This document shows, piece after piece, positions 1 to 7,331 of a stretch of DNA of 29,026 nucleotides. Position 1 is the first letter of the stretch. Every line of letters begins with the position of its first letter. Origin of the DNA: DASRDU01 sp035560235 (lineage in GTDB: Bacteria > Acidobacteriota > Blastocatellia > RBC074); assembly GCA_035560235.1 (NCBI GenBank), contig DATMAG010000019.1:1-29026 (forward strand). The letters are read 5' to 3'. The notes below the pieces were generated by a model, which saw only the letters and a program-made list of their open reading frames with translations, was not told the origin of the DNA and made no database searches. A program made the translations under genes and the position numbers.

Positions 1-425
1 GCAAACGCGCCCGCGCCCGCCGAGAGCCGCACCGTTCCGGCGCGGAAGAGTTCCTGCAGCTTCTGCACGACGCGAAAGACGCCGATCTTTTCGTGCTGGT
101 AGATGTAGTAGAGATCCCCGACCGCGATGACCCGCTCCGAAGTGACGGTTTCATCATAAGGCTCGACGCCCGGCGGGATGCGCGTTTTGCCGATTTCGAC
201 AGCCGCATCCGGGCCGACGCCGATGAGTTGCGCCAGTCCCTTGTCAGGCGGCGGAGTGGCTTTCGCGTCTGCCGCTGTGACCATCGCTTCCATCTCGAAG
301 AGGCGGCGGGTCAGTTCGTCCATCAGCGCCGGGTTGGTCGTTGTCTCCAGCCGTTCGGCCAGGATCAGACGGGCCTTCTCAAACTGATCCAGAAACTTCT
401 GATAATCTCCTTCGTTCACAGGCAT
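1..425 (-). CDS. Unrecognised protein, partial (3' end beyond window)
   Basis: An open frame runs from an ATG at 425 off the left edge, giving 141 residues without a stop. It begins MPVNEGDYQKFLDQFEKARL. A GGAGGAG Shine-Dalgarno sits 6 nt before the ATG. The first 55 residues look helical and charged. A Pro-rich hinge (ATPPPDK) follows, then a mixed segment containing DLYYIYQHEKIGVF that could be a small beta fold. There is no signal peptide, membrane segment or recognised catalytic motif. It is the sixth gene of the minus-strand cluster starting at 7331. A 181-nt gap with a large inverted repeat separates it from the gene before it, so it may be expressed at a different level. I do not recognise the family and propose no function. 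Confidence 0.75.
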   Translation of the reverse strand, partial: MPVNEGDYQKFLDQFEKARLILAERLETTTNPALMDELTRRLFEMEAMVTAADAKATPPPDKGLAQLIGVGPDAAVEIGKTRIPPGVEPYDETVTSERVIAVGDLYYIYQHEKIGVFRVVQKLQELFRAGTVRLSAGAGAF

Positions 426-438
426 AACCAACTCCTCC

Positions 439-534
439 GAAAATGTAGCGGCAAACTTTCCGGTTTGCTGCTGACTTCAAAATGGGCCAGTTATCGGAGC
501 AGCAGCAAACCGGAAAGTTTGCCGCTACATTTTC
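439..534. repeat. Perfect 35-bp inverted repeat (REPIN-like)
   Basis: Arms at 439-473 and 500-534 are exact reverse complements over 35 bp, with a 26-nt loop. Each arm folds on itself: GCAAAC, six bases, GTTTGC, flanked by GCGG/TGCT. The whole is therefore two small hairpin units in opposite orientation, the architecture of REP doublets (REPINs). It lies between the stop of the 926-residue gene (607) and the next gene start (425). In RNA it would form a very stable stem that could attenuate transcription or protect the upstream message. There is no U-tract, so it is not a standard intrinsic terminator. Confidence 0.9.
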
Positions 535-606
535 ATCATTTCCGGGCGATGTTCAGTACACGTCCGCCGGGCTGGCCCACTTGTCGGATACCGCTCCGGC
601 CTGAGC

Positions 607-3387
607 TTACTTGTTCAGGCGCAGGCCTGCGGCCAGTTGCGCCACTTCGCCGAGTTGCGAGGCCAGTTCATCGAGCGAGCGGCGCACGCGCTGACGGTTG
701 AAACCGATGTGCGACACAAGCGAGGTCCGCGCCGCGCCGAGCACCAGCCGCTGCAATCGTTCAGCGGTTGGCTGAATCGAATTGACGCCGATCCGCCCGC
801 CGTCCTGCACGAGTGTCGGGCCTTCTTCCGTCGCAAAGCGTTCGACCCAGCCGAGCAGTTCACTGACCAGCATTGAAGGCGGCGGCCCCGGCTGACCGGG
901 GATGATGTCTTCATCGTGGTTGTTGATTTTGATCTTCGCCGGGAAATTGATCCGCACGGTCTGCCGCTCGGACGGGCCGAGGAAGACTGAATCCATCGTC
1001 AGACTCACTTCGTCAACTGATTCGGCCACGACCGAAAGCGCCCGCGAGAGCAGCACCAGCTGCGTGCCGAGGAACTTCGATTTGCCAGTAAACTGGCTGC
1101 GGAATCCGCCCGCGCCGCTCCACGCTTCCTCAAGCCCGAAGATGTAATCACGCACAACGAAGTAATTGGTCAGGTTCTGCTCTTCCTCGACCGTGTTGAC
1201 CTGCGACTGATCGCCAAAACCGAACTCCTGCTCAAGTCGTATGAGCTGATCCTTCAGGATTCCGAACAGATCATCCACGCGCTGCGTGCGCGGCCCGCCT
1301 TCGATGCCGAGTTCGTCAACCAGTTCCTCGAACTCTTTGCGCACAATCGAACGCACTGCGCCAGTCTCCTGCGGATCGAAGTCGGGCAGGAGCGGGTAGA
1401 GTCCGTCAAGCAGCGGCAGCGCATCATCGAGCGCCGCTTTCGCGCGGTGATAGATGCTCGCCTGCGCGCCGCTCAGGCCCCCGCCGAGTTCGGTCATCAC
1501 GGCATAGGTGCGCGGCGTCCACTTGTATTCGATCCGGCTCTCGACCTGGACCGGCGTGAACGAACGATCGAGCGAAGCGATCAGCGCCTGCGGATCGTCG
1601 GTTTTGAGCTTGCGGCCCAGCACTTCCGTGAGCGCGTTGGTGACCGTCTGGCCGAGCGGTGCCTGCGCGCCCGGCGTTCCCCAGCCGCCTCTGCCGCCAT
1701 CGGGCCAGGTCATCTGCGCCGTCGGCATATAGGAAGCGATGTCGCTCACGGATTCCTGAATGCTGCTCGTCGGCGTGACGAGGGCGGCCACATTCCCGCC
1801 GTCGCCAGCCGTCAGCCGGTAGCGGGTGTCAGGCACCGTGAGCATTGATTCGACGTGCGCGGCTCTGGATTTCGGCGTCAGCAACTGCCCCTGAAACGGC
1901 GGGTCGGGGAATTTGACTGTGTAATCTCCTGACCTGCCGGTGTTGAAGGTGTAATAGCCCTGCTCACTGGTGACAGTGGTGTCAACCTCTTTGCCGGTTT
2001 CGTCGCAGAGCGTAACGACCAGGTTCGCGACAGGCGAGCCGTCCTCAAAGACCACGCGGCCTGAAATGCCGTGCAGTTCCGGCTGATAGCCCGTGTCCGG
2101 AGCCAGAACTGTGCGGCCCGCGCTGATTTCAATCGGGATTGTGGAAGCGGTCGTGATGGTCTGCTCCGCGCCGTACTGCTTGCGGAAAGCGTCGTCGAGT
2201 CCGCGCCCGATGGTGCGGCTGAACTTCAGCAGGTATTTGCCGGGCGTCGCTTCAAGCTGATAACCGCCGTTGGCATCGGTCACGGCGCTGTCCACGACAT
2301 CGCCGCGCGTGTCAGTGAGGATCACGTTGACGCCGGGAATCGGCGGCTCGTTGCCGAAGCGGTGTTTCGTGGCGTCGCGATCCAGAAAGACGAAGCCGCG
2401 CACCGCGCCGCCGGTCACGGCAAAGGCGAAGTCCTGCACCTTCTGCGCATTTGAGCCGAGATAAAAGGCCGGCGCCGGATCATCCTCAAGCTGATACATT
2501 CCCGGTTCGAGGCCGAACTTTGTGCCGTCCACGGTCTGCTCGATTCTGAGCAGATACAACCCCGGCTCAAGATCGCTGAACTGAAAGATGCCCTGATCGT
2601 CGGTGTAATCGGTGATCTCAACCTTGTCTGGCAGGTGAACAAGAGTGACTGGAACCCGGATCAGACGCGGGTTGTGATCCGGCCTGTGCGTGCCGTCCTC
2701 GTTGAGATAGACCACGCCGCGCACAAAGCCCTCTTCGGCTTCGTAACCGATCTGACCGAGACTGACGATGCAGTGAGGTTCTATGGTGAGGGCGATGGTC
2801 TCCATTTCCGGGATCATCAGACGCAGACACTGCTGCTGACCGAGTTCGATTTCAGGCGGAGAGGCAAGGATGTAATCGCCCGCAGCCAGCCTGCTGATCG
2901 TAAATTTTCCGTCGGTGAAGGTGAGGATGCGATCAAGCGGAACCTGCTCCTTCCTGCCATTCCTGAGCAGAAACAGTTTCGGTTTGAAGGTCTCCTTTGA
3001 GAGTGGCTTCTGCCTGCCATCCGCAGGGTCGAGGTAAAAGACCGTGCCGGTAATCGTGCCGGTTCCGGGCTGTGGAGTCGGCTCTCCGCCACCGCCGCCA
3101 GTCCCGCCGGTGTAAAAACCGCCGCCTCCGCCGGAGGCGACTGTTCCTCCGGAGGTCGTCGCGCCCGCGGCGGCAGCGGCAGCCTTTTTCGCGGCTTCAT
3201 CTTCAGCCGTCGAACTCACGACAGCGCCCTGCCGCTCGTCGTACTGAGCGGCAGGTTCCGTCGGAATCACTCTGCCCTGAGTCTCGCTGACTGGTTCATC
3301 TGCCGGTCCCGGAACATCGGGCCTGGGACTGCCGGGCCTGCGTCCGGACTTCTGATCTCTGGTCTCAGGATTGTCTTTGCCTGGCAT
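607..3387 (-). CDS. Large protein with four beta-sandwich (SdrD_B / carboxypeptidase-regulatory-like) modules
   Basis: The protein is 926 residues from the ATG at 3387, chosen because TGGAGGT lies 4-5 nt upstream. The in-frame ATG at 3399 has poorer spacing. Using numbering from 3399: residues 1-68 are charged and Pro-rich, and 69-106 are an Ala then Gly linker. Four prealbumin-like beta-sandwich repeats follow at about 114-210, 225-330, 332-432 and 443-530. Each shows the GxV(x)nG...TDxxGxFxFxxLxxGxYxL pattern of SdrD_B/CarboxypepD_reg domains, for example TDDQGIFQFSDLEPGLYLL. Residues 570-930 are mainly helical and unrecognised. There is no signal peptide, sorting signal or transmembrane helix, which is odd because such modules are usually extracellular. 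A scaffold or fibre role, exported by dedicated machinery, is inference. It is probably cotranscribed with the genes at 3487-7331. Confidence 0.85.
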   Translation of the reverse strand: MPGKDNPETRDQKSGRRPGSPRPDVPGPADEPVSETQGRVIPTEPAAQYDERQGAVVSSTAEDEAAKKAAAAAAGATTSGGTVASGGGGGFYTGGTGGGGGEPTPQPGTGTITGTVFYLDPADGRQKPLSKETFKPKLFLLRNGRKEQVPLDRILTFTDGKFTISRLAAGDYILASPPEIELGQQQCLRLMIPEMETIALTIEPHCIVSLGQIGYEAEEGFVRGVVYLNEDGTHRPDHNPRLIRVPVTLVHLPDKVEITDYTDDQGIFQFSDLEPGLYLLRIEQTVDGTKFGLEPGMYQLEDDPAPAFYLGSNAQKVQDFAFAVTGGAVRGFVFLDRDATKHRFGNEPPIPGVNVILTDTRGDVVDSAVTDANGGYQLEATPGKYLLKFSRTIGRGLDDAFRKQYGAEQTITTASTIPIEISAGRTVLAPDTGYQPELHGISGRVVFEDGSPVANLVVTLCDETGKEVDTTVTSEQGYYTFNTGRSGDYTVKFPDPPFQGQLLTPKSRAAHVESMLTVPDTRYRLTAGDGGNVAALVTPTSSIQESVSDIASYMPTAQMTWPDGGRGGWGTPGAQAPLGQTVTNALTEVLGRKLKTDDPQALIASLDRSFTPVQVESRIEYKWTPRTYAVMTELGGGLSGAQASIYHRAKAALDDALPLLDGLYPLLPDFDPQETGAVRSIVRKEFEELVDELGIEGGPRTQRVDDLFGILKDQLIRLEQEFGFGDQSQVNTVEEEQNLTNYFVVRDYIFGLEEAWSGAGGFRSQFTGKSKFLGTQLVLLSRALSVVAESVDEVSLTMDSVFLGPSERQTVRINFPAKIKINNHDEDIIPGQPGPPPSMLVSELLGWVERFATEEGPTLVQDGGRIGVNSIQPTAERLQRLVLGAARTSLVSHIGFNRQRVRRSLDELASQLGEVAQLAAGLRLNK

Positions 3388-3486
3388 TGTTACCTCCATC
3401 TCCCGGCCCGTCTGACCGGGATCCTGAATGAACAGAATTACTGCAATTCACGGACAGGTGTGCTGTCCCCCGGGTCGCTCCCGGCG

Positions 3487-4032
3487 TTATCTTTCCATTC
3501 GCTTCTCGCTGCTCACCAGCCGGAGTTCCGCGCCGGTTGAACCGGTCGCAGCATTCAGACAGGCGCGTTCGCTTAGCGACTGCCAGCAGCAGAAGAGCGC
3601 CTGGCTGACTTCGTAAAGCGGCTGCGGACAGCGATGGAGCGCGTCGCTCACGCCCTGCGCCCACCTGGCCAGCTCACTGCTGTTTCGCCGCATCAGCCGG
3701 CTCAGCCCGTCAAGGCGCTCAAAGCAGACCAGCTCCTGGTAATAACTCTCGGAGAGCCGGTTGAACTGTTCCTGCGCGGTGATGAGCGCCTGTCTGACGC
3801 CTGCCACTGACTGCGGCGCACTGGCGGCGGCAAGTCCGCGAGCGGCGGCGGCCTTCGCTTCCTGACTCAGTCCGGCCAGATCGCTCGCGGCGGCCTCGTA
3901 ATAATCAATCAGCGCGTGGCCCGGCTCCTGCTGCGGCTGCCCCTGCACGACGGCCCAGAGCAGATTGTCGAGCGCCTGCTCAAGCAGCGTGACGCGCGCG
4001 TGCAGTTCAGCAAAGGCCGTGGCCAGTGACAT
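3487..4032 (-). CDS. Small helical protein of unknown function
   Basis: This is a 181-residue protein whose ATG at 4032 is preceded by AGGAG 10 nt upstream. That ribosome site overlaps the end of the preceding zincin gene (stop at 4039), so the two are likely translationally linked. The sequence is almost wholly predicted helix. It opens with a heptad-like stretch (HARVTLLEQALDNLLWAVV), has an Ala-rich middle, and ends in a Cys-containing segment (ALFCCWQSLSERACL). There is no signal peptide or clear membrane span. I do not recognise the family. Its place between the zincin and the beta-sandwich protein suggests an accessory or adaptor partner, but that rests on context only. Confidence 0.75.
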   Translation of the reverse strand: MSLATAFAELHARVTLLEQALDNLLWAVVQGQPQQEPGHALIDYYEAAASDLAGLSQEAKAAAARGLAAASAPQSVAGVRQALITAQEQFNRLSESYYQELVCFERLDGLSRLMRRNSSELARWAQGVSDALHRCPQPLYEVSQALFCCWQSLSERACLNAATGSTGAELRLVSSEKRMER

Positions 4033-4038
4033 GGGAAA

Positions 4039-5430
4039 TTATCTCCTCGCCAGTTCCCGGTAAAAGTTTTCAGTGATCACGCCGGGCCGGGCCAGCCGGT
4101 TATCCAGCGCATAGCGCGAAGCGCCGATCAGAAAGCGTTCCGGCACGACACCCGGATCGTTGCCTGCGGCCAGCCGCCGCGCGGCCTCTTCGATCATCTG
4201 CTGCTCCTTCGGCGCAAAGCGAATCGCCTCGCTGAGACGCTTGTCGCCAAGTTCCGTGTACGGCTGAAAGCAGATCGTGTCCACGACGAGCGCAATCACC
4301 TCGCGGAAAGTCTCAATCAGCGGCGGCGGAAAATTGCCGATCCGCGGATTCGGATAGACGCGGCACCAGGCCTTCTCGTAATGCTTCGCTTCTTCAGGAA
4401 AGCCCATCCGCCGCAGACATTCGGTGCTGATGAAGAGCCGCAGCCAGGGCGTCGGGTGCGGCCCGCGCGAACTGTAGGTCGTCACCGTCGCGGGCGAGCG
4501 TCCGATCACGTCAATCAGCGAAGCCACCACTGCCGGGCCGCCGAGCAGCAGCCCGCTCAGATCAGCGAAGGTTTCGCGATTCCAGCGCGTCCACGTCGCC
4601 GCGACCGAACGCGGAAAGCCGTGCGCCAGCAGTCGCCGCGCGATGTTGCGCGGAATCACGCGCGCCAGCCCGAGTTCGTTCTGCAGGTTGTGACTGACCT
4701 CGTGCAGAATCGCGCCGAGCGTCCACGGATTGACCAGCCGGTGATAGGGCAGCTGAATCAGCGGAAACGGGTTGAGCTGCCGGCCAAGCCGCCTGAGCGG
4801 AATGCCGCGCCGGAATGTGGCTGGTGAAAAACCCGTGCGCATATAAGAGAACGGCGGCGGCGCGGGAATTGATTTCGCCACGCCGAGGCCGAGAAAAGTG
4901 TGCTGGTAACAGTCGAGCGCGATGCGGTCGCAACTGACCAGCCATTCAGCGAACTGCGACTGCCGCTGGCCGAACAGCTCGAAATAAAAATCCCAGACCT
5001 GTTCGATCCGGCGCACCCAGTCGTGCGCCCGCTCCTTGTGCGTCACCACTCGTTGCAGATTTGTCGTAGTCGGTTCGACAGCGGATTTGTCCACCGCCTC
5101 AGTGACCTTTCGGGTCACCCGCAGCAGATCGCTGCGCAGCGTACTGATCAGATCGTTGACGGCTCCGAGGTGGCCTTCGCTCGGCGCGGCATCTCCGGTG
5201 CCGAACTCCTCGCGTTTGAAGGGACGCAGCGCCGCCGCGTGGCGATTGACGTTAACGGCCTGCGCCCGCAGCAGCGGCATCATCGCCGCAGCAAAGCGCG
5301 AATCGCGCGGCGGCAGGCTGGGCTGCGATGGCTTCGTGATGGTCGCGTCAATCACCGCACGGCGCGAACTGACCGGGCGGCGCGAACGCGGCGCGCGCGG
5401 TAATTGTCCTGTTTCCGATAGAGGATACAT
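4039..5430 (-). CDS. Putative zincin-like metallopeptidase (HEVSH)
   Basis: I use the ATG at 5430 (463 residues) because GGAG lies 7 nt upstream. An in-frame ATG at 5454 would add eight residues but has no clear ribosome site. Using 5454 numbering: a basic Pro/Arg-rich N-terminus (about 1-50), a helical region (90-190), then HEVSH at 251-255, matching HExxH with two zinc-binding histidines and a catalytic Glu. ETFAD at 294-298 fits the downstream third ligand of gluzincins. A conserved-looking HPTPWLRLF follows near 333-341. There is no signal peptide. The gene lies 30 nt after the second repeat-protein gene and 6 nt before the helical-protein gene. Cluster partners could be substrates, but this is not shown. 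It resembles eCIS-associated HExxH proteins only in the motif, and I do not assign it to DUF4157. Confidence 0.75.
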   Translation of the reverse strand: MYPLSETGQLPRAPRSRRPVSSRRAVIDATITKPSQPSLPPRDSRFAAAMMPLLRAQAVNVNRHAAALRPFKREEFGTGDAAPSEGHLGAVNDLISTLRSDLLRVTRKVTEAVDKSAVEPTTTNLQRVVTHKERAHDWVRRIEQVWDFYFELFGQRQSQFAEWLVSCDRIALDCYQHTFLGLGVAKSIPAPPPFSYMRTGFSPATFRRGIPLRRLGRQLNPFPLIQLPYHRLVNPWTLGAILHEVSHNLQNELGLARVIPRNIARRLLAHGFPRSVAATWTRWNRETFADLSGLLLGGPAVVASLIDVIGRSPATVTTYSSRGPHPTPWLRLFISTECLRRMGFPEEAKHYEKAWCRVYPNPRIGNFPPPLIETFREVIALVVDTICFQPYTELGDKRLSEAIRFAPKEQQMIEEAARRLAAGNDPGVVPERFLIGASRYALDNRLARPGVITENFYRELARR

Positions 5431-5460
5431 GACCTGTCTCCACTGCTCAGACATTTGAAC

Positions 5461-6291
5461 CTATGCGGCAACAGCAGCGCCCCGGCACGCCGCGCAGGCG
5501 CCACTGGCGGAACGGTTGACAGTGGCCGGAACTGCTGCGCTGCGCGAAATGGCGGCGGCTGCCGGGCTGACTGCGCGATGATGCCGCCGGTCGAGCGCCC
5601 GCGAACGCTGATAAGCCTGAACTGCACGGCGCGGGCTGCTGATCACGCGGGCCGTCTGCTGCGCGAGCGCCCGCACGGCAGTCTGCGGCGTCACCGGGCG
5701 ACCCTGCGCGGCCTGCCGGGCGATGTTGACGGCAGTGTTGCGAATGATCGTCGGCATGGTTCGCACGAGTTGGCGGGTTGCCGGATTGCGGCGCAGCGTT
5801 CGCGTCACTCGTGCTGCGCCGCGAATGAGCTGCGGCGCGGCACGCATAATCGCGGGTGCCACACGCGGGATGATGTGCGCTGCCAGCGGAATCAGCGCGC
5901 CGATGAAGGCTTCGGCTTCGGCTTCGCTTTCGGCTTCAGCGGCAGCGTGACCGAGATGCTCCATCAGCGCATCGGGATAAACGCGGCGCAGCGGATTCAC
6001 CTCGCCTTCCCACTCGAACTCGCCTTCGAATTCAGCCCGTGGCAGGCTGCCGCCGGGCACTGTGCCCGGCGAACCCGGCGCGCCACCAATGGCTGCGCCG
6101 ATGTTGCCGATTCCGCCGAGCGCCATGCGGGCTGCGGCCAGTCCGACGCGCCGCAGTGCCGGAGATTGCGCCGCGCGTCGCGCCAGAGCGGCCAGCCGCC
6201 CGAAGAACTCTTCAGCTTCGCACTCGCCCTCCCATTCGCATTCCGCTTCGCCTTCGTATTCAAACTCACCTTCGAGCTCGTACTCGTACAT
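5461..6291 (-). CDS. Glu/aromatic-repeat polyampholyte protein B
   Basis: This 276-residue protein has its ATG at 6291 behind GGGAGG with 8-nt spacing. Residues 1-28 alternate Glu with Tyr, Leu, Phe, Trp or Gly (start MYEYELEGEFEYEGE). A Gly/Ala hydrophobic segment (33-75, including a GGIGNIGAAIGG glycine zipper) is followed by a second short acidic block (86-97). After AEAESEAEAEAFIGA, an Arg/Ala-rich C-terminal module (130-235) matches the neighbouring protein: PTIIRNTA, GRPVT-QTA, QTARVISSPR, QAYQRS. The tail holds a CAAC pair. Acidic and basic blocks make it a polyampholyte. There is no signal peptide. It lies 62 nt after its paralogue in the same operon. Similar proteins exist, to my recollection, as uncharacterised proteins in other phyla. 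The function is unknown. Confidence 0.85.
   Translation of the reverse strand: MYEYELEGEFEYEGEAECEWEGECEAEEFFGRLAALARRAAQSPALRRVGLAAARMALGGIGNIGAAIGGAPGSPGTVPGGSLPRAEFEGEFEWEGEVNPLRRVYPDALMEHLGHAAAEAESEAEAEAFIGALIPLAAHIIPRVAPAIMRAAPQLIRGAARVTRTLRRNPATRQLVRTMPTIIRNTAVNIARQAAQGRPVTPQTAVRALAQQTARVISSPRRAVQAYQRSRALDRRHHRAVSPAAAAISRSAAVPATVNRSASGACAACRGAAVAA
6208..6291 (-). repeat. Acidic E-[FYLWA]-E-G repeat tract, protein B
   Basis: These bases encode residues 1-28 of protein B. Glu occupies roughly every second position, and the alternate positions are aromatic, aliphatic, Gly or Cys. At DNA level this is GAG/GAA-rich on the coding strand. The spurious long frames on the opposite strand here are shadows of this bias. 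Confidence 0.85.
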
Positions 6292-6353
6292 AAAGCAGCC
6301 CTCCCTGCCGATGATTGTGTTTCACGTCTGCATTGCCGCTGACAGACATTCTC

Positions 6354-7331
6354 TCAACCTCTTCCGGCGGCAGCCGCAGCGGCGGCGGGACGGCGCGTCC
6401 GGGTGCGGGCGACCTGAGCCGTCGCGCGAACGTTGCGCTGAATCGCCTGGGCACAGGTGCGCGGGCTGCTCAGCACGCGGCGGGTCTGTGCGGCCATCAC
6501 GCGGGCAGCAGCCTGACGCGTCACGGGACGACCGGCGGCGGCGCGGCGCTGCAGTGTGGTTGCAGTCCGGCGCACGATGGTCGGCACGGCGCGGACTGCG
6601 GGACGAGTGATGCGGCGGGCGCGCAGGAGACGGGTCAGAATTGCCACGCCGCGAGTCAGGTGCGGCAGGATGGCGCGCAGCGCACGACGGTCAGCGCGTG
6701 AAAGCATCGCCGCAGTCGCCGCGCCAATCATCGCTTCGGCTTCGGCTTCAGACTGCGCGCGGGCAGCGACGGCAGCCATGAATTCGGCCTCGGCCTCCTG
6801 CTGCGTCATCGCGCCTTCGGCCTCGAGTTCGAATTCGCCTTCGAACTCGCCTTCCAGTTCAAATTCACCTTCAAATTCAAACTCGCCTTCACGCAGTGCG
6901 CGTTGTGCGAACGAGCCGAGGCGACCGCCGATGGCCATTCCAGCCGGCCCGCCGAGCACGCCGCCCACGGCGCGGCCAACTATCGGCGCGGCCACACGGG
7001 CGACCTGGCGCAGCACGGGCGCGGCGCGACGCACAAAGCCGCCGATTCCGCGTGCGATCCGCCGCAGCCGCCTGAAAAACTCCTCGCCTTCGTATTCGCC
7101 CTCGAACTCGCCTTCCAGTTCAAACTCACTCTCGAACTCGCCTTCAAATTCGCTCTCGCCGAGCAGGCTGCCGATGCCTCTGGCGATAGTGCCGAGAGAC
7201 TCCTCGCCTTCGTATTCGCCCTCAGCTTCCAGTTCGCCTTCGCCTTCCAGCTCGAACTCGCTCTCCAGTTCACCTTCCAGTTCGCCCTCGAACTCCAGTT
7301 CCAGTTCCTCTTCGTGATGTCTGGTTGACAT
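6354..7331 (-). CDS. Glu/aromatic-repeat polyampholyte protein A, first gene of cluster
   Basis: This 325-residue protein has its ATG at 7331 behind AAGGAGG with 7-nt spacing, the strongest ribosome site in the cluster. Three acidic tracts of alternating Glu and Phe/Leu/Tyr/Gly lie at residues 7-44, 58-83 and 147-173. They flank basic or hydrophobic blocks at 47-56 (IARGIGSLLG) and 85-146 (Arg/Val/Ala/Gly, with a GRAVGGVLGGPAGMAIGG zipper). Residues 175-310 form the C-terminal module shared with protein B: AQSEAEAEAMIGA, PTIVRRTA, GRPVTRQAA, QTRRVLSSPR, QAIQRN. There is no signal peptide. Alternating acid/aromatic residues are the pattern of amphipathic beta-strands that self-assemble, and the basic part could bind membrane or nucleic acid. 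Both ideas are inference. Confidence 0.87.
   Translation of the reverse strand: MSTRHHEEELELEFEGELEGELESEFELEGEGELEAEGEYEGEESLGTIARGIGSLLGESEFEGEFESEFELEGEFEGEYEGEEFFRRLRRIARGIGGFVRRAAPVLRQVARVAAPIVGRAVGGVLGGPAGMAIGGRLGSFAQRALREGEFEFEGEFELEGEFEGEFELEAEGAMTQQEAEAEFMAAVAARAQSEAEAEAMIGAATAAMLSRADRRALRAILPHLTRGVAILTRLLRARRITRPAVRAVPTIVRRTATTLQRRAAAGRPVTRQAAARVMAAQTRRVLSSPRTCAQAIQRNVRATAQVARTRTRRPAAAAAAAGRG
6813..7313 (-). repeat. Three acidic Glu/aromatic repeat tracts, protein A
   Basis: The tracts lie at about 7200-7313, 7083-7160 and 6813-6893, encoding residues 7-44, 58-83 and 147-173. The recurring word is E-[FL]-E-G-E-[FLY]-E. Codons vary (gaa/gag, ttc/ttt), so the repeat is kept at protein level rather than being a recent DNA expansion. 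Confidence 0.85.

Noticed and set aside
4678..4704. Assigning the HEVSH protein to the eCIS-core DUF4157 family
   Set aside because: Only the HExxH motif agrees; surrounding residues and length do not clearly match.
4900..5403. Plus-strand frame of 167 codons
   Set aside because: Antisense to the HEVSH gene, Arg-rich with no motif or ribosome site.
5455..7328. Long plus-strand frames opposite the two repeat proteins
   Set aside because: They are shadows of Glu-rich coding on the minus strand (Ser/Phe-rich mirror repeats), lack ribosome sites, and the minus frames have good ones.
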